Positions 8,635 to 17,300 of a DNA stretch of 64,000 nucleotides are shown piece by piece. The stretch lies in contig NZ_FOQD01000025.1 of assembly GCF_900113665.1 (NCBI RefSeq), positions 1 to 64,000 on the forward strand, given 5' to 3'. Position numbers and translations under genes: made by a program. The notes below the pieces were generated by a model that was not told where the DNA came from, searched no databases, and worked only from the letters and a program-made list of their open reading frames with translations. The number at the start of each line of letters is the position of its first letter. Within the stretch, counting starts at the first letter, position 1. The stretch is from Planctomicrobium piriforme. GTDB taxonomy: Bacteria > Planctomycetota > Planctomycetia > Planctomycetales > Planctomycetaceae.

Positions 8635-8694
8635 CAAATTCCAAATCTCAAGCACCAAAACTCAAACAAATCTCAATGCTCAAAATTCAAAACC
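8635..8694. repeat. Quasi-periodic intergenic repeat, CTCAA-rich type
   Basis: Words such as AAATTCCAAATCTCAAGCACC and CTCAAACAAATCTCAATG recur with a loose 8-10 nt spacing between the secreted-protein and regulator genes. It resembles the element at 62470-62576. Confidence 0.65.
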
Positions 8695-8705
8695 ATCTGC
8701 CGTCA

Positions 8706-9527
8706 TTACTGCTTCTCTTGCCGTTCGACCAGCTTCCGCAGTTCTCGGAGTTCTTTCATGATTTCGGCGTTCGTCGGGCCAGCGTCGCGGTCGATTCCGG
8801 CGTCACGCGATGGCTTGGCAGGCGGAGCCGGTCGAGGACCTGGGCCGGCTCCGGGTTCGTCTCGTTCCAGCGTTTTCCCGCTGGCGACGGCGATGATGCG
8901 GTCGGCATGCAGATGCACGTCGCCATGCGGCGTCACATGCCGTCGGCCTTCCACGCGGACTTCATCCCCGGCCTGAACCAGTTCCTGCAGCTCCGCGCTC
9001 AGGTGCGGCGGGAATTTCACTTCGGTTTCGTCTTCCAGCAGAAAGCCGTCGATGTCGCCGCGATGATTTTCGTGCATCTCGGAGATGACCCCGTCGGCAT
9101 TCATCGGCTTCTCGAAGCGGCCCTTCCCCTTGGGGCCGCGCGGCGGAGCAGGTCGGTCAACCATAATCGTCTCTCCCTGGCTTTCAATACGACGGGCTTC
9201 GAACACCACTTCTCCCCGAGGGAGCGTTTCCTTACGGCCTTCCACTTCGACTCGGTCTCCTTTTCCCACCAGTTCGACCACCTTACGGCCGATGTGCGGC
9301 GGGAAATGGATTTGCAATCCGTTGTCGAGCAGCAGGCCGTCGACGTCGTCATGGTCGTTCTTCAACAGTTCAGTCACTTTTCCACTCAGCATTTCTTCCC
9401 CCTCCATTTGCGGCCGTGCCGCCGGTTCCGTGCGCGGCTGTGCCTGCAGCGCCGGGGACAATCCCCACGCGACGGCCAGTCCGCTGAACAACAACACCCA
9501 TGCGCCCGGCTTTTTCGTCAGGAACAT
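8706..9527 (-). CDS. Secreted protein with two OB-like repeats
   Basis: A 273-residue exported protein of unrecognised family. A signal peptide (about 1-30, ending SPALQAQ) is followed by two homologous units of about 70 residues. Unit 1 (about 46-114) contains DVDGLLLDNGLQIHFPPHIG and unit 2 (about 144-213) contains DIDGFLLEDETEVKFPPHLS; each then has a GD.V.VEGR strand and a G(E/D)V.L/F.A.RI strand. The pattern suggests a small beta-barrel (OB-like) fold, an inference. The C-terminus is Pro-rich, then a short coiled coil (IMKELRELRKLVERQ). A strong AAGGAGAG site precedes the ATG. It is transcribed ahead of the two-component pair. Confidence 0.75.
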   Translation of the reverse strand: MFLTKKPGAWVLLFSGLAVAWGLSPALQAQPRTEPAARPQMEGEEMLSGKVTELLKNDHDDVDGLLLDNGLQIHFPPHIGRKVVELVGKGDRVEVEGRKETLPRGEVVFEARRIESQGETIMVDRPAPPRGPKGKGRFEKPMNADGVISEMHENHRGDIDGFLLEDETEVKFPPHLSAELQELVQAGDEVRVEGRRHVTPHGDVHLHADRIIAVASGKTLERDEPGAGPGPRPAPPAKPSRDAGIDRDAGPTNAEIMKELRELRKLVERQEKQ

Positions 9528-9761
9528 CGCTCTCTCCTTTTCAGTTCGACGGCCAGCGTCAGCTTGCGGTGCGTGCCGACTCTTAACCGGCTGCCTGTCT
9601 GAACCAACGATATCCCGGCCACCTTAAAGGGAGATGAGTGCCCGGCATGGGCGGACCGGCCGCTTGTTTTTCGCTGTCCGAGAACTCGGCTTTGACATCA
9701 GCCAAAGTTGATGTAGGATGAGTAAACAACCTCCTATGCGTCCATAGCCAACGGCGTCGCC

Positions 9762-10154
9762 ATGCAGACCACACTTGATCGCCGCGTTGCTCTCGACCAG
9801 ATTTACGGGGTCACCGTGATCTCGTTCGTCGGGTCGTCGGTCGCCTTGCACGGCGACCTGGTTCAGGCGATTTCCGGCCCGTTACTGGAGACGGCCGCGG
9901 ATGAGCATCCCCGGATTCTGCTCGATCTGAAGTCAGTCGAATTCTTCAATTCGTCGTTCATCGAACTGCTGTTCCGGATCTGGAATCGCATCCGGGGAAA
10001 AGAGTCGGCGCAGTTTGCACTCTGTAACGTGCACCCCTACTGCCGTGAAGTGCTCGACGTGACGAACTTAACCACGGTCTGGAAGCTGTTCCCGACCCGG
10101 GACGACGCGCTGAACGCCATGCAGTCCGAGCAGCTGGCGACTGTAGAGCATTAA
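9762..10154 (+). CDS. STAS-domain protein (anti-sigma-factor antagonist-like)
   Basis: A 130-residue single-domain STAS protein of the SpoIIAA/RsbV type. Beta strands alternate with helices, and the segment LDLKSVEFFNSSFIELLFRI matches the region where anti-sigma antagonists carry their phosphorylated serine (NSS). Such proteins bind and release anti-sigma-factor kinases. No anti-sigma factor or sigma factor lies next to it, so its partner must be elsewhere or it serves another complex. Confidence 0.8.
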   Translation: MQTTLDRRVALDQIYGVTVISFVGSSVALHGDLVQAISGPLLETAADEHPRILLDLKSVEFFNSSFIELLFRIWNRIRGKESAQFALCNVHPYCREVLDVTNLTTVWKLFPTRDDALNAMQSEQLATVEH

Positions 10155-10183
10155 ACTGCTGAGCACTGAGAGAAATCGCAGTT

Positions 10184-10203
10184 TTCCGGACTGAGGTCCG
10201 GAA
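10184..10203 (+). terminator. Hairpin after the STAS gene
   Basis: An 8-bp perfect stem (TTCCGGAC/GTCCGGAA) with a TGAG loop lies 30 nt past the STAS stop and is followed by a weak TTCTCGT tract. Confidence 0.5.
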
Positions 10204-10291
10204 TTCTCGTGAATGGGTCACTGCGCCCGGTTAAGATCGAGCGTGGCCCCCGCAATCTTGTGATGACCGGCTCTGAATCAAGGAGACCGTC

Positions 10292-10402
10292 GTGACCAGT
10301 TCTGCACCGGAATTCCTGCTCCTGCTGACGCTGTTGGCAACCACCATCCTGCTGATGGCCCACCACCGCCCCTTGCGACGCTCCACACACGCCGCGCGGT
10401 AA
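10292..10402 (+). CDS. 36-residue single-pass membrane peptide
   Basis: A GTG start with a well-placed AGGAG (10281-10285, 7-nt spacing) opens a 36-codon frame ending at TAA 10400-10402. The peptide is a short polar N-terminus (MTSSAPE), a continuous hydrophobic helix (residues 8-22, FLLLLTLLATTILLM), and a basic tail (HHRPLRRSTHAAR), the usual form of a small membrane protein with its C-terminus in the cytoplasm. No homologue is recognised. The Shine-Dalgarno and topology support coding; the short length leaves doubt. Confidence 0.5.
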   Translation: MTSSAPEFLLLLTLLATTILLMAHHRPLRRSTHAAR

Positions 10403-10415
10403 CTCAAAGAATTAC

Positions 10416-11090
10416 TTAGGCATGAACCTGAACCGTCGCATGCCATTGGCCGAGTAGGTTCTCGATCAATTGCTCTAGCTCGGCACACGATGTCCGAACG
10501 TCCTGCGCGTCGAAACCGTGCGCAATGCTGTTACGCACTTTGAGAAGTTTCTGAGCCTGATCGAATTCGCGCATCCCGAGTTCGCCTGCGGAGAAAAGCT
10601 CTTTCAATAGTTCTTTTGCGGGAATCGCGCCCACCGGGATCGCCTGCCGCTGCGACACCAGGCGTAGCAGTCCTTCGAAGGCAGACCACAACAGCAAATA
10701 CGCGGCGTCAAACTTCTGTGCGGCGATAAGCTGTCGTGCATCATCCAGCCGCTTCTGGATCATCCGGTCATCGATTTCATCCTGAATCTGCAGCGGCGTG
10801 CTGGAATCGGCAGGCACATAAACGACCACCAACTGCCAGCCGGGTTGTGATTGAACCCGTTGCGCGATCTCACGAAAGCGTTCGATGCTGGAAGTGGCTG
10901 TCCCGATTTTCAGTTCCACCACCAGCCTTTGAGAATCTTTTTCGGCAATCAGGTCAGGCTGAAATCCCGCGAGGAACTCTGGAATCTCATCCATCTGTGG
11001 ATGAGTCACGACGTGGTATCCCCGACTCTGATACCACTCCGCAACTTCACGCAACCTGGCTTCATAGATCTGTTGCATCGACTGGATCAT
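10416..11090 (-). CDS. PD-(D/E)xK-like nuclease domain fused to a HEPN-like domain
   Basis: A 224-residue protein. Residues about 1-95 resemble a restriction-endonuclease fold of the archaeal Holliday-junction-resolvase-like group: a helix (LREVAEWYQSRGY), then FQPDLIAEKD and VVELKIG, supplying the D...ExK triad. Residues about 105-224 are all-helical and carry RNSIAHG, an Rx4H motif as in HEPN domains, which are often RNases or toxin/defence modules. The ATG lies inside the end of the RusA-like gene (29-bp overlap), so the two are translated as a unit. The function is not known; a role in nucleic-acid processing or defence is inferred from the domains. Confidence 0.72.
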   Translation of the reverse strand: MIQSMQQIYEARLREVAEWYQSRGYHVVTHPQMDEIPEFLAGFQPDLIAEKDSQRLVVELKIGTATSSIERFREIAQRVQSQPGWQLVVVYVPADSSTPLQIQDEIDDRMIQKRLDDARQLIAAQKFDAAYLLLWSAFEGLLRLVSQRQAIPVGAIPAKELLKELFSAGELGMREFDQAQKLLKVRNSIAHGFDAQDVRTSCAELEQLIENLLGQWHATVQVHA

Positions 11091-11490
11091 TCAGAATCTC
11101 CTGCGGTGGAGCGTCAGTAACGCAGACGTACACAAACTCGGCGGCGAGCTCCAATCCGTGCGCCAAAACCGGCGAGACATTTTCCAGCACAAATTGGGTA
11201 TTGAGGTTTCTGCGGCGACTGATGACGTCACTGACCAGGCTGTCGTCGAAGTAGACAACATTTCTCAACGCATCCTGAATCGGCTTAATCACATTGTCGA
11301 CATCAATGATGACGCTTTCATAGATGACGATCAATGTCAGACAGACAGGCGACTGAACGAGAAGCTCATCTTCCGGCCAGGCCTGTCGGGCCAGATCGTG
11401 AACATAGTCTTTCCATTCCTGCCGATGTTTCGCGTTTTTGGCCTGCACGGACAGCGGGCGACGCGGAATGACGAACTCAAACTTTTGCAT
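11062..11490 (-). CDS. RusA-like Holliday junction resolvase family protein
   Basis: A 142-residue protein whose core IIDVDNVIKPIQDAL plus VVYFDDSLVSDV matches the RusA signature: aspartates and a lysine that bind magnesium and cut four-way junctions. RusA proteins are usually phage or prophage encoded, but no phage genes are seen nearby. It is the first gene of a two-gene unit with the REase/HEPN protein. A C-terminal extension (about 110-142) goes beyond the minimal family length and is encoded in the overlap. No strong Shine-Dalgarno precedes the ATG. Confidence 0.8.
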   Translation of the reverse strand: MQKFEFVIPRRPLSVQAKNAKHRQEWKDYVHDLARQAWPEDELLVQSPVCLTLIVIYESVIIDVDNVIKPIQDALRNVVYFDDSLVSDVISRRRNLNTQFVLENVSPVLAHGLELAAEFVYVCVTDAPPQEILNDPVDATDL

Positions 11491-11559
11491 GATCCGAACT
11501 AGACTAGTACTGCAAGAACACGGATTGCTTTAATGCCGCGTTCGGATCATCGTCAATTT

Positions 11560-12444
11560 CTAAAGATCGAGCAATTCATTCATCAGCTCGGCGGTGTCGG
11601 CCAGGGATTTGTCTTTCCCTTCCCGCGTGGCCCAGCCCGTGTATTGAATCTGCTTGAGTGCTGCCCGCACTGCCGGCCAGTCGACGTCCCCTTCGCCCAG
11701 GCGGCAGAAGCCGTTCTTCACGCCCCAGTCTTTGACGTCGAGTTTGCCAATCCTCGGGCCAAGCAGGGCAATCCACTCTTCCGGCTTGCCGAACTTGCGG
11801 ACGTTGCCGATGTCGAAGTAGACCCCCACCCAAGGGCTGTTGATTTCGTCGACATAGTCCCGCATCTGCTCCGGCGTTTCGCAGAAGCCGTTCCAGACGT
11901 TCTCGATCAGGATCTTGATCCCCTGCGACTCGGCAACCGGGATCGCCTTGCGGATCTCGATGATCGAACGTTTCCAGACATCGTCGTGCGTCTCGTCCGG
12001 GCCAGTCACTTTACCTGGGACCAGCAACACCGTTGTCCCGCCGACGGCTTTCGAATCATGAATCGCCTTGAGCAACCCCTGCAGACCTGCTTCGCGGATC
12101 GCCGGATCAGGTGATGAAAGCCGCTGCTTCCAGTGAATGCTGTCGACCAGACCATGCACCGGAAAATCGACCTTGCCTTTCGCCGCATTCAGCGCCGCGA
12201 CATTGAGGCCTGGGCTCTCACCTTCAATGCCGTCGAAGCCGAGGCGTTTATATTCCTCAAGCGTCTGAACCGTCCCGGCTTCATCACTGCCAATGAAGCC
12301 TCCTTTGTTCGACTTGAAGATTTTGCCTTTGTTCTCACGCGTCCCGGCGACAGATTGCGATTGCCAGCCAGGGATCGTCAAAGCGGATCCGACAGCCAGC
12401 CCAGCGGCACACTTGAGAAAATCCCGTCGCGACGCAGGCAACAT
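11560..12444 (-). CDS. Tat-exported sugar phosphate isomerase/epimerase-like protein
   Basis: A 294-residue protein with a twin-arginine signal (SRRDFLKCAAGLAVGSAL) and a xylose-isomerase-like TIM barrel. Metal-site segments can be seen in ILIENVWNG, VGVYFDIGNV and KLDVKDWG. Family members epimerise or isomerise free sugars or inositols; such exported forms are greatly expanded in planctomycetes and their substrates are mostly unknown. AGGAG lies 7 nt before the ATG. It appears to be a single gene. Confidence 0.88.
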   Translation of the reverse strand: MLPASRRDFLKCAAGLAVGSALTIPGWQSQSVAGTRENKGKIFKSNKGGFIGSDEAGTVQTLEEYKRLGFDGIEGESPGLNVAALNAAKGKVDFPVHGLVDSIHWKQRLSSPDPAIREAGLQGLLKAIHDSKAVGGTTVLLVPGKVTGPDETHDDVWKRSIIEIRKAIPVAESQGIKILIENVWNGFCETPEQMRDYVDEINSPWVGVYFDIGNVRKFGKPEEWIALLGPRIGKLDVKDWGVKNGFCRLGEGDVDWPAVRAALKQIQYTGWATREGKDKSLADTAELMNELLDL

Positions 12445-12604
12445 GGCAGGCTCCTGTGATGAGGTAATCGAGGCAACGCGAACTAACGCGCCTTCATCGT
12501 TCCCACAAATGCGATGAACTTCAACCCATCCGAGAGGAATCAGCGCACATCAAGAGCAACAGCCAGCAAACATTCGCGCGTCATATTGGCGCGTCTCAAG
12601 AGAT

Positions 12605-13108
12605 TCAGTCCTCAGATGCTTCTAACCGTGCATCGCCAACCCACTTGTTGAGGCGTTGAACATCCGGATGATCTCGCCAAGGCGGCAGGTCTGAAATCCG
12701 ACGCGGCAAGAAGACGATCCAATCGCCGAAATCATTGTGCCCCTGGAAAGTGACGATTTGTTGTTCGGTCCCCAGATAAGAAAAACCTTTGACGGAAGAG
12801 ACCGCATCGGCATCAACAATAATCGTCTTCAGAAAATTCGAGATCACGATGGATCGCCTGCCACGATTCATGACCAGTCCAACTTTCTTGAGCTGACCAC
12901 CTTCGCAAAACGTCCAAAGAAAGAAAGCGAGTGCGCTGCCCCCAACGATCGCGTAGCCTCCTCTTTCGCTGAAATGGGAAATCTCCGAGCTTAAAAATAC
13001 TGCACCGAGACAGAGAAGTAAGGCGATTCCGGTGAAACCGAACTTGTAAAGGAAGGTTCGGCGTGACGAAATCCATTCCACATCTTGTAGCTCGTAAGTG
13101 GTCTGCAT
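12605..13108 (-). CDS. Two-helix membrane protein of unknown function
   Basis: A 167-residue protein with two predicted membrane helices (about residues 26-45 and 53-68, the second around GYAIVGGSALAFFLWTF), then a cytoplasmic beta-rich domain of about 95 residues (LKKVGLVMNRGRRSIVISNF onward). No family is recognised. ATG 13108 has an AGG about 10 nt upstream; a TTG at 13123 would add five residues. The domain order is like membrane proteins with a small PH-like tail, which is only a guess. Confidence 0.65.
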   Translation of the reverse strand: MQTTYELQDVEWISSRRTFLYKFGFTGIALLLCLGAVFLSSEISHFSERGGYAIVGGSALAFFLWTFCEGGQLKKVGLVMNRGRRSIVISNFLKTIIVDADAVSSVKGFSYLGTEQQIVTFQGHNDFGDWIVFLPRRISDLPPWRDHPDVQRLNKWVGDARLEASED

Positions 13109-13229
13109 CGGCTTAAACCTCAATCACCAATCTCGATGACACCGTCTCATTCTACGCAATGATCGAACCTCTCGCTTGGAAGCTCCGCGTGCATTTTTTC
13201 TCAATGACAAATTCCCCCTCCGCAGAGAA

Positions 13230-13345
13230 CCGTGGGCTAATGCCCGGCGGCTGATTGGCGTACAAAATTGGGGGCGGTTCCCGATTGTATGGCGCCCATC
13301 AGCCGGCACGCGTTAGCGTCCGGTTCAAACGCCGCCCTTCGTATC
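13230..13345. repeat. REP pair 1 flanking the transposase remnant
   Basis: A left unit (CCGTGGGCTAATGCCCGGCG...) and a right unit (CATCAGCCGGCACGCGTTAG...) are inversely related through CTGATTGGCG/CATCAGCCGG and are about 30 nt apart. The same arrangement recurs at 13990-14136, and a single left unit at 14241-14271. Confidence 0.75.
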
Positions 13346-13398
13346 CGACGACCATTCCGCGCACACCGTCCAATTATTCGCAATTGAAAAACGCCGCG

Positions 13399-13896
13399 TC
13401 ATCGGTCGGTTTTCCCACGACGCTCGATTCGATCCTGCGATTCACGCACATAGATGCAGACGGTTTCCAGATCGATCTCGCTGTTGATGTATTCCCAGTC
13501 ACCGCCGACTGTCCAGATCGGTCATCCTTGGAACCTGCTGTCGCGTTCGCGTAGTCCGCGCGTGCAGTTGGCTTTCAACTGGTCGCGCACGGTTTTCCCG
13601 GAGAGTCCAACCGCCGTGACGACCGTATGCACATGATTTGATCGTGCATTAACCTCCCATAATCGCCAGCCGCGATGCAGACAGAGGCTGTGACACTCTT
13701 GATCCACAACCGAGCGCTGTTCACGATTCAGAAGGATCACCGGGTATTTCAAACGGTCCTCGTGCCATTTTGCAAGCGAAGGTTGCGGGAGCTGTCCACC
13801 CTGGCGTCGCCGACGCCAGCCGCGATGGTCTCCCTGCAAATGGGTTCCGTAGATCGTCCATGTGATAAAGACGGCGAGCGGATCGGTGTCGATCAT
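13399..13896 (-). pseudogene. REP-associated tyrosine transposase with an in-frame stop
   Basis: The reading frame encodes an IS200/Y1-type REP-associated transposase (RAYT): N-terminal DPLAVFITWTIYGTHLQGD, and the HUH metal motif in RSNHVHTVV. After residue 124 there is a TGA at 13522-13524. The same frame then continues for 40 codons with the expected C-terminal part (WTVGGDWEYINSE, then IYVRESQD, which should hold the catalytic tyrosine) to a stop at 13399. One C-to-T change (CGA to TGA) would explain the break. As it stands the product lacks the catalytic tyrosine. It lies between REP pairs. Confidence 0.85.
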
Positions 13897-13989
13897 GCGG
13901 TAGCCCTATGACCCGGCACGCGCGACCACCGGGCGGAATCATTATCGATGGCATACGTAAAGCTAACCAAGTCCGCCGCAAGGAAACAA

Positions 13990-14136
13990 CCGTGGGCTAA
14001 CGCCCAGCGGCTGATTGGCGTACAAAATTGGGGACGGTATCCCGGAAGTTGCGCGTCATACGAACGACGGGAATGGGTGACAGCCGGTTGACGCCAATCA
14101 GCCGGAACGCGTCAGCGTCCGGTTAAAACGCCGCCC
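13990..14136. repeat. REP pair 2 flanking the transposase remnant
   Basis: A left unit at 13990-14020 and a right unit at 14092-14136 repeat the sequences of REP pair 1, including the flanking TACAAAATTGGGG and AACGCCGCCC strings. Together the two pairs bracket the broken transposase gene in direct orientation. Confidence 0.75.
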
Positions 14137-14181
14137 ATCGTCTCCGACATCGAATCGCCCGTCACGCGGTCATGTTTCTCC

Positions 14182-14222
14182 CTCAATGGCCAATGACAAA
14201 TGACCATTGACCAATGACAAAT
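14182..14222. repeat. Quasi-periodic repeat, AATGACAAATGACC type
   Basis: Nearly the same as 2657-2689: AATGACAAATGACCATTGACC followed by AATGACAAATC. It sits between REP units. Confidence 0.7.
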
Positions 14223-14240
14223 CCCCCACCCCGCGGAGAA

Positions 14241-14271
14241 CCGTGGGCTAACGCCCAGTGGCTGATGGGCG
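14241..14271. repeat. Solitary REP unit
   Basis: CCGTGGGCTAACGCCCAGTGGCTGATGGGCG is a third copy of the left REP unit, without a paired right unit. It lies between the quasi-periodic repeat and the adhesin terminator. Confidence 0.7.
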
Positions 14272-14317
14272 TACAGGACTGGGCGCGGTTTCCATCGGCG
14301 TACAAACCAAACGAAAA

Positions 14318-14344
14318 AAACCGGAGGCACTTTGCCTCCGGTTT
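14318..14344 (-). terminator. Terminator of the giant adhesin gene
   Basis: A perfect 12-bp stem (14318-14329 with 14333-14344) with a 3-nt loop is followed on the minus strand by a run of seven T. It lies 29 nt past the stop codon. Confidence 0.88.
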
Positions 14345-14372
14345 CGGTTCTCGTCGTCAGGCCTGGTTCACG

Positions 14373-17300
14373 TTAGAACGTTCCCCAACCCCACGGGCTG
14401 TTCTGGGTGTTGCCGCCGATGTTGTAGAAGACGCCACGGAAATCTGCTGTGTTGTCGATCGGCGATCCTGTGAATGGATTGTCGATCAAGAAGCCGAGTG
14501 CCGTGAGGGAGTTATAAGTTTCACCCGAAGTTGACGTGTTGAGGCGGAAGGTACTGTCCCCCATGCCTGCGTACTGGAAGGTCAGACCATCCGGCGAGGG
14601 GTTTGGCGGAAGAACCTGTCCGCTCGGATAGCTACGATCTGCCAGACGTTGGGCGTTGCGGCGACGTGTGGCGCTGGCGAACGGACCAGCAATATCCGGA
14701 GCCTGAATGCTGTTCAGACGCGATTTGAACACGGGTTCTGCGTTGTCATAGTAAGCACCCGGATTATTCAGAGCCGCAGCTTCGAAGCTATTGTTGCTGG
14801 TAAAGGTCAGGTCCATACGGGCCAGGGGATCGCCTTGGTAGCTGTTGCCAGTGATTGTGAATGTCGTCTGGTTCCAGGTTCCCTGCGTGGTGCCCGGGTC
14901 AACAGTTGAGGTAAACGATCCAAAGTAGATGTCGTCTCCGAAGTTTCCACCGAGTGAGTTGCCGGTGACGCTCGCGACGATACCGCCGTTCCCCAGGGAA
15001 GCAAAGCCGCCTGGCGAGTTGAACCCATAGTTGCCGCCAGTCGTACCGACTCGGAACACGATACCAGTGGCGGAGAAGTCGGAGTTCTGACCGTTCCCCA
15101 CAACGAGAGTGTTGTCGATCGTAATGTCCAGGAAGGCATTATTGATCAATGCTCCGTCAGCATTCATCCCGTCGAATGTTCCCGCCCCTTCAGGATTGTT
15201 GGGGTCGGCGGCACGGGGCGTGGGACCGTTCTGGGTCTGAGTCGTCGACGCGGTGTTGACGACATAAATCCCTTCGCCGCCGTTGGCGTTGATGATGTTG
15301 CCGCCATTGTTTCCATTCCCCACATTCGTACCGGATGCAATCACGATGGTCGAGAACGCCTGTCCCTGATTCAAGATGTCGATACCACGTCCGGCGTTGA
15401 AGTCGATCGTGTTTCCGAGCACAGTCAGGTTCATCGTTCCCAGCGCGGAGCCGTTGTTAAACTCGATACCGTCCCCGACTTCGTTGCCTGGATTGGTACC
15501 GAAGCCGTTGCCGGTGATGTGGTTCGCGACGACTCGCACGTCTTTGAACGTCACGCCGCCGATGTCGATCCCGTGCAGGAAGTTGTCCTCGATCTGGTTG
15601 TTTGCGATCGACACGATGGTGGCCCCAACAATGTCAATCCCGTCCACATGGTTGCCTGCGATCAGGTTCGCCAGTGTGGTGTCTGTCTCACTACCGATGT
15701 TGAGGTTATCGGTGTGGCTGGTAAGCTGGATGCCGTTTCCAATGTTGTTTGTGATGAGGTTGCGGGTCCAGTCGCCGGAGACCGTACGGGCATCAGATGC
15801 AGCGTTGACTTGCTCGGTCGTCAGAATCCCGTTTGCCTGATTGCCGTCGATCAGGTTGTTGTCGATGTCGGCGTTGAGCAGAGCATCCGCCTGGACATCA
15901 AGCTGAATACCGTCTCCGCCGTTGTCCAAGATGTCGTTGGTGCTGATGACGTAGCGATCTTGCAGCAAGGCGTTTCGCGAAGACAGGTTGATCCCGTCGA
16001 TGGTGTTCTGCTGGATGACGTTGTTCTGGATAGTGACCGGGGTGACGTTCCCGATTCGGCCGTTCGCCGTTCGCAGGAATTCAATCCCGTGAACATTGTT
16101 GCCCTGAATCAGGTTTCCGAGGTCGCTTGTCGCGCCACCAATCAGGAAGGACTGCACTTGTGAGAACGTCCCCAGGTTGTTCCCGGTGGTCGTCACACGA
16201 ATCCCCGATCCCGCGTTATCCAGAATCTGGCTCGCCTGGACGGTGCCATTCAGGATCGATGAACCTCGCAATACGGCCGAGATCCCTTCCCCGTTGAACA
16301 GAGAGCCGACTGTGTTCGACGATGTCGTGTTCGACACGACCGTGTTCAGCACGGTCAGCGTGCCGTTCGATGTTCCGGTTTGCAGGGCACCGATGCCGAC
16401 GTCGATGTTACCGCTGACGGTGCTGGTCGGGCCGGTCAGGCTGCCGACCGTCAGATTATAGGTGCTGGCACCGCTGGCATCGACGAAGATCCCGTTGCCG
16501 GTATTCCCCGAAACCGTGGTGTCCGTCATGGTGGATGTGTACGTCGCATTGTTATTCAGGTCGACGATGACGCCGCCGGTTCCGTTGCCGTTCACCGTGT
16601 CGCCGTCGGAATTGAACGTCAGGTCGGCCGTGTTGCTGACGGCCAGGTTCACCCCGTTGAGGGTGTTCTGGCTGTAGATGTTATCCTGCGACTGCAACAG
16701 CATCACGTTGTTGGCGTCGAGGCTGACGTTCAACCCGTTGCCGCCGTTGGTGGAGATGTTGTTGGCCAGCAGGTCGATCCCGATCGGCGAGCCGCCGGCG
16801 TCAGGATTGATGATGCGGATGCCGTCTCCCGCCACCTGATTGGTGATGGTGTTGTTGCTGATGAGCGAGGGGCCCGGTGCGGCCGGAGCCGGCAAGGTGC
16901 TGGCCGAGACCAGGAATTCGATGCCGTTCGTGCCGTTGGCGTCGATCAGGTTCGAATCGATCAGCATCGAGGCGATGTCCGAGCCGTTCGAGGTGTTGAC
17001 CAGGATGCCGTCGAGCGTATTGCCCGAGATCCCCTGCGTGCCCGCGGTGGCGGCGGCATCGTTGCCCGAGATATTCAGCACGCCGAGCGGAGCGTTGTTC
17101 AGAGCCACGTTGACCCCGTTGCCGTTCACGTTGCCGAAGATTTCGCTGTTGGTGATGTTGATGCTGCCGACGCCCGGCCCGCCGATGTTGGCCAGGTTGA
17201 CCTGGACGCCGTCGCCGTTCTGGTTCTGGTTGACCTGGTTGCCGTCGAGGCTGATTTCATCAATCCCGCCGGAGACGCCGGTCGCCGTGACCAGAATCCC

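Noticed and set aside
8010..9602. 530-codon open frame on the plus strand
   Set aside because: It runs antisense across the regulator, repeat DNA and the secreted-protein gene; the product has no domain pattern, whereas the opposite strand encodes clear families with ribosome sites.
11062..11490. Prophage origin of the RusA-like gene
   Set aside because: No capsid, tail, terminase, integrase or lysis genes occur on either side.
13522..13524. TGA in the transposase read as selenocysteine or programmed recoding
   Set aside because: No SECIS-like element or slippery site was noticed, and the position is not one where RAYT proteins need a special residue; a simple nonsense change is enough.
13201..14271. 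CRISPR array
   Set aside because: The repeats are palindromic REP pairs of differing spacing around a RAYT gene; there are no equal-length spacers and no cas genes.
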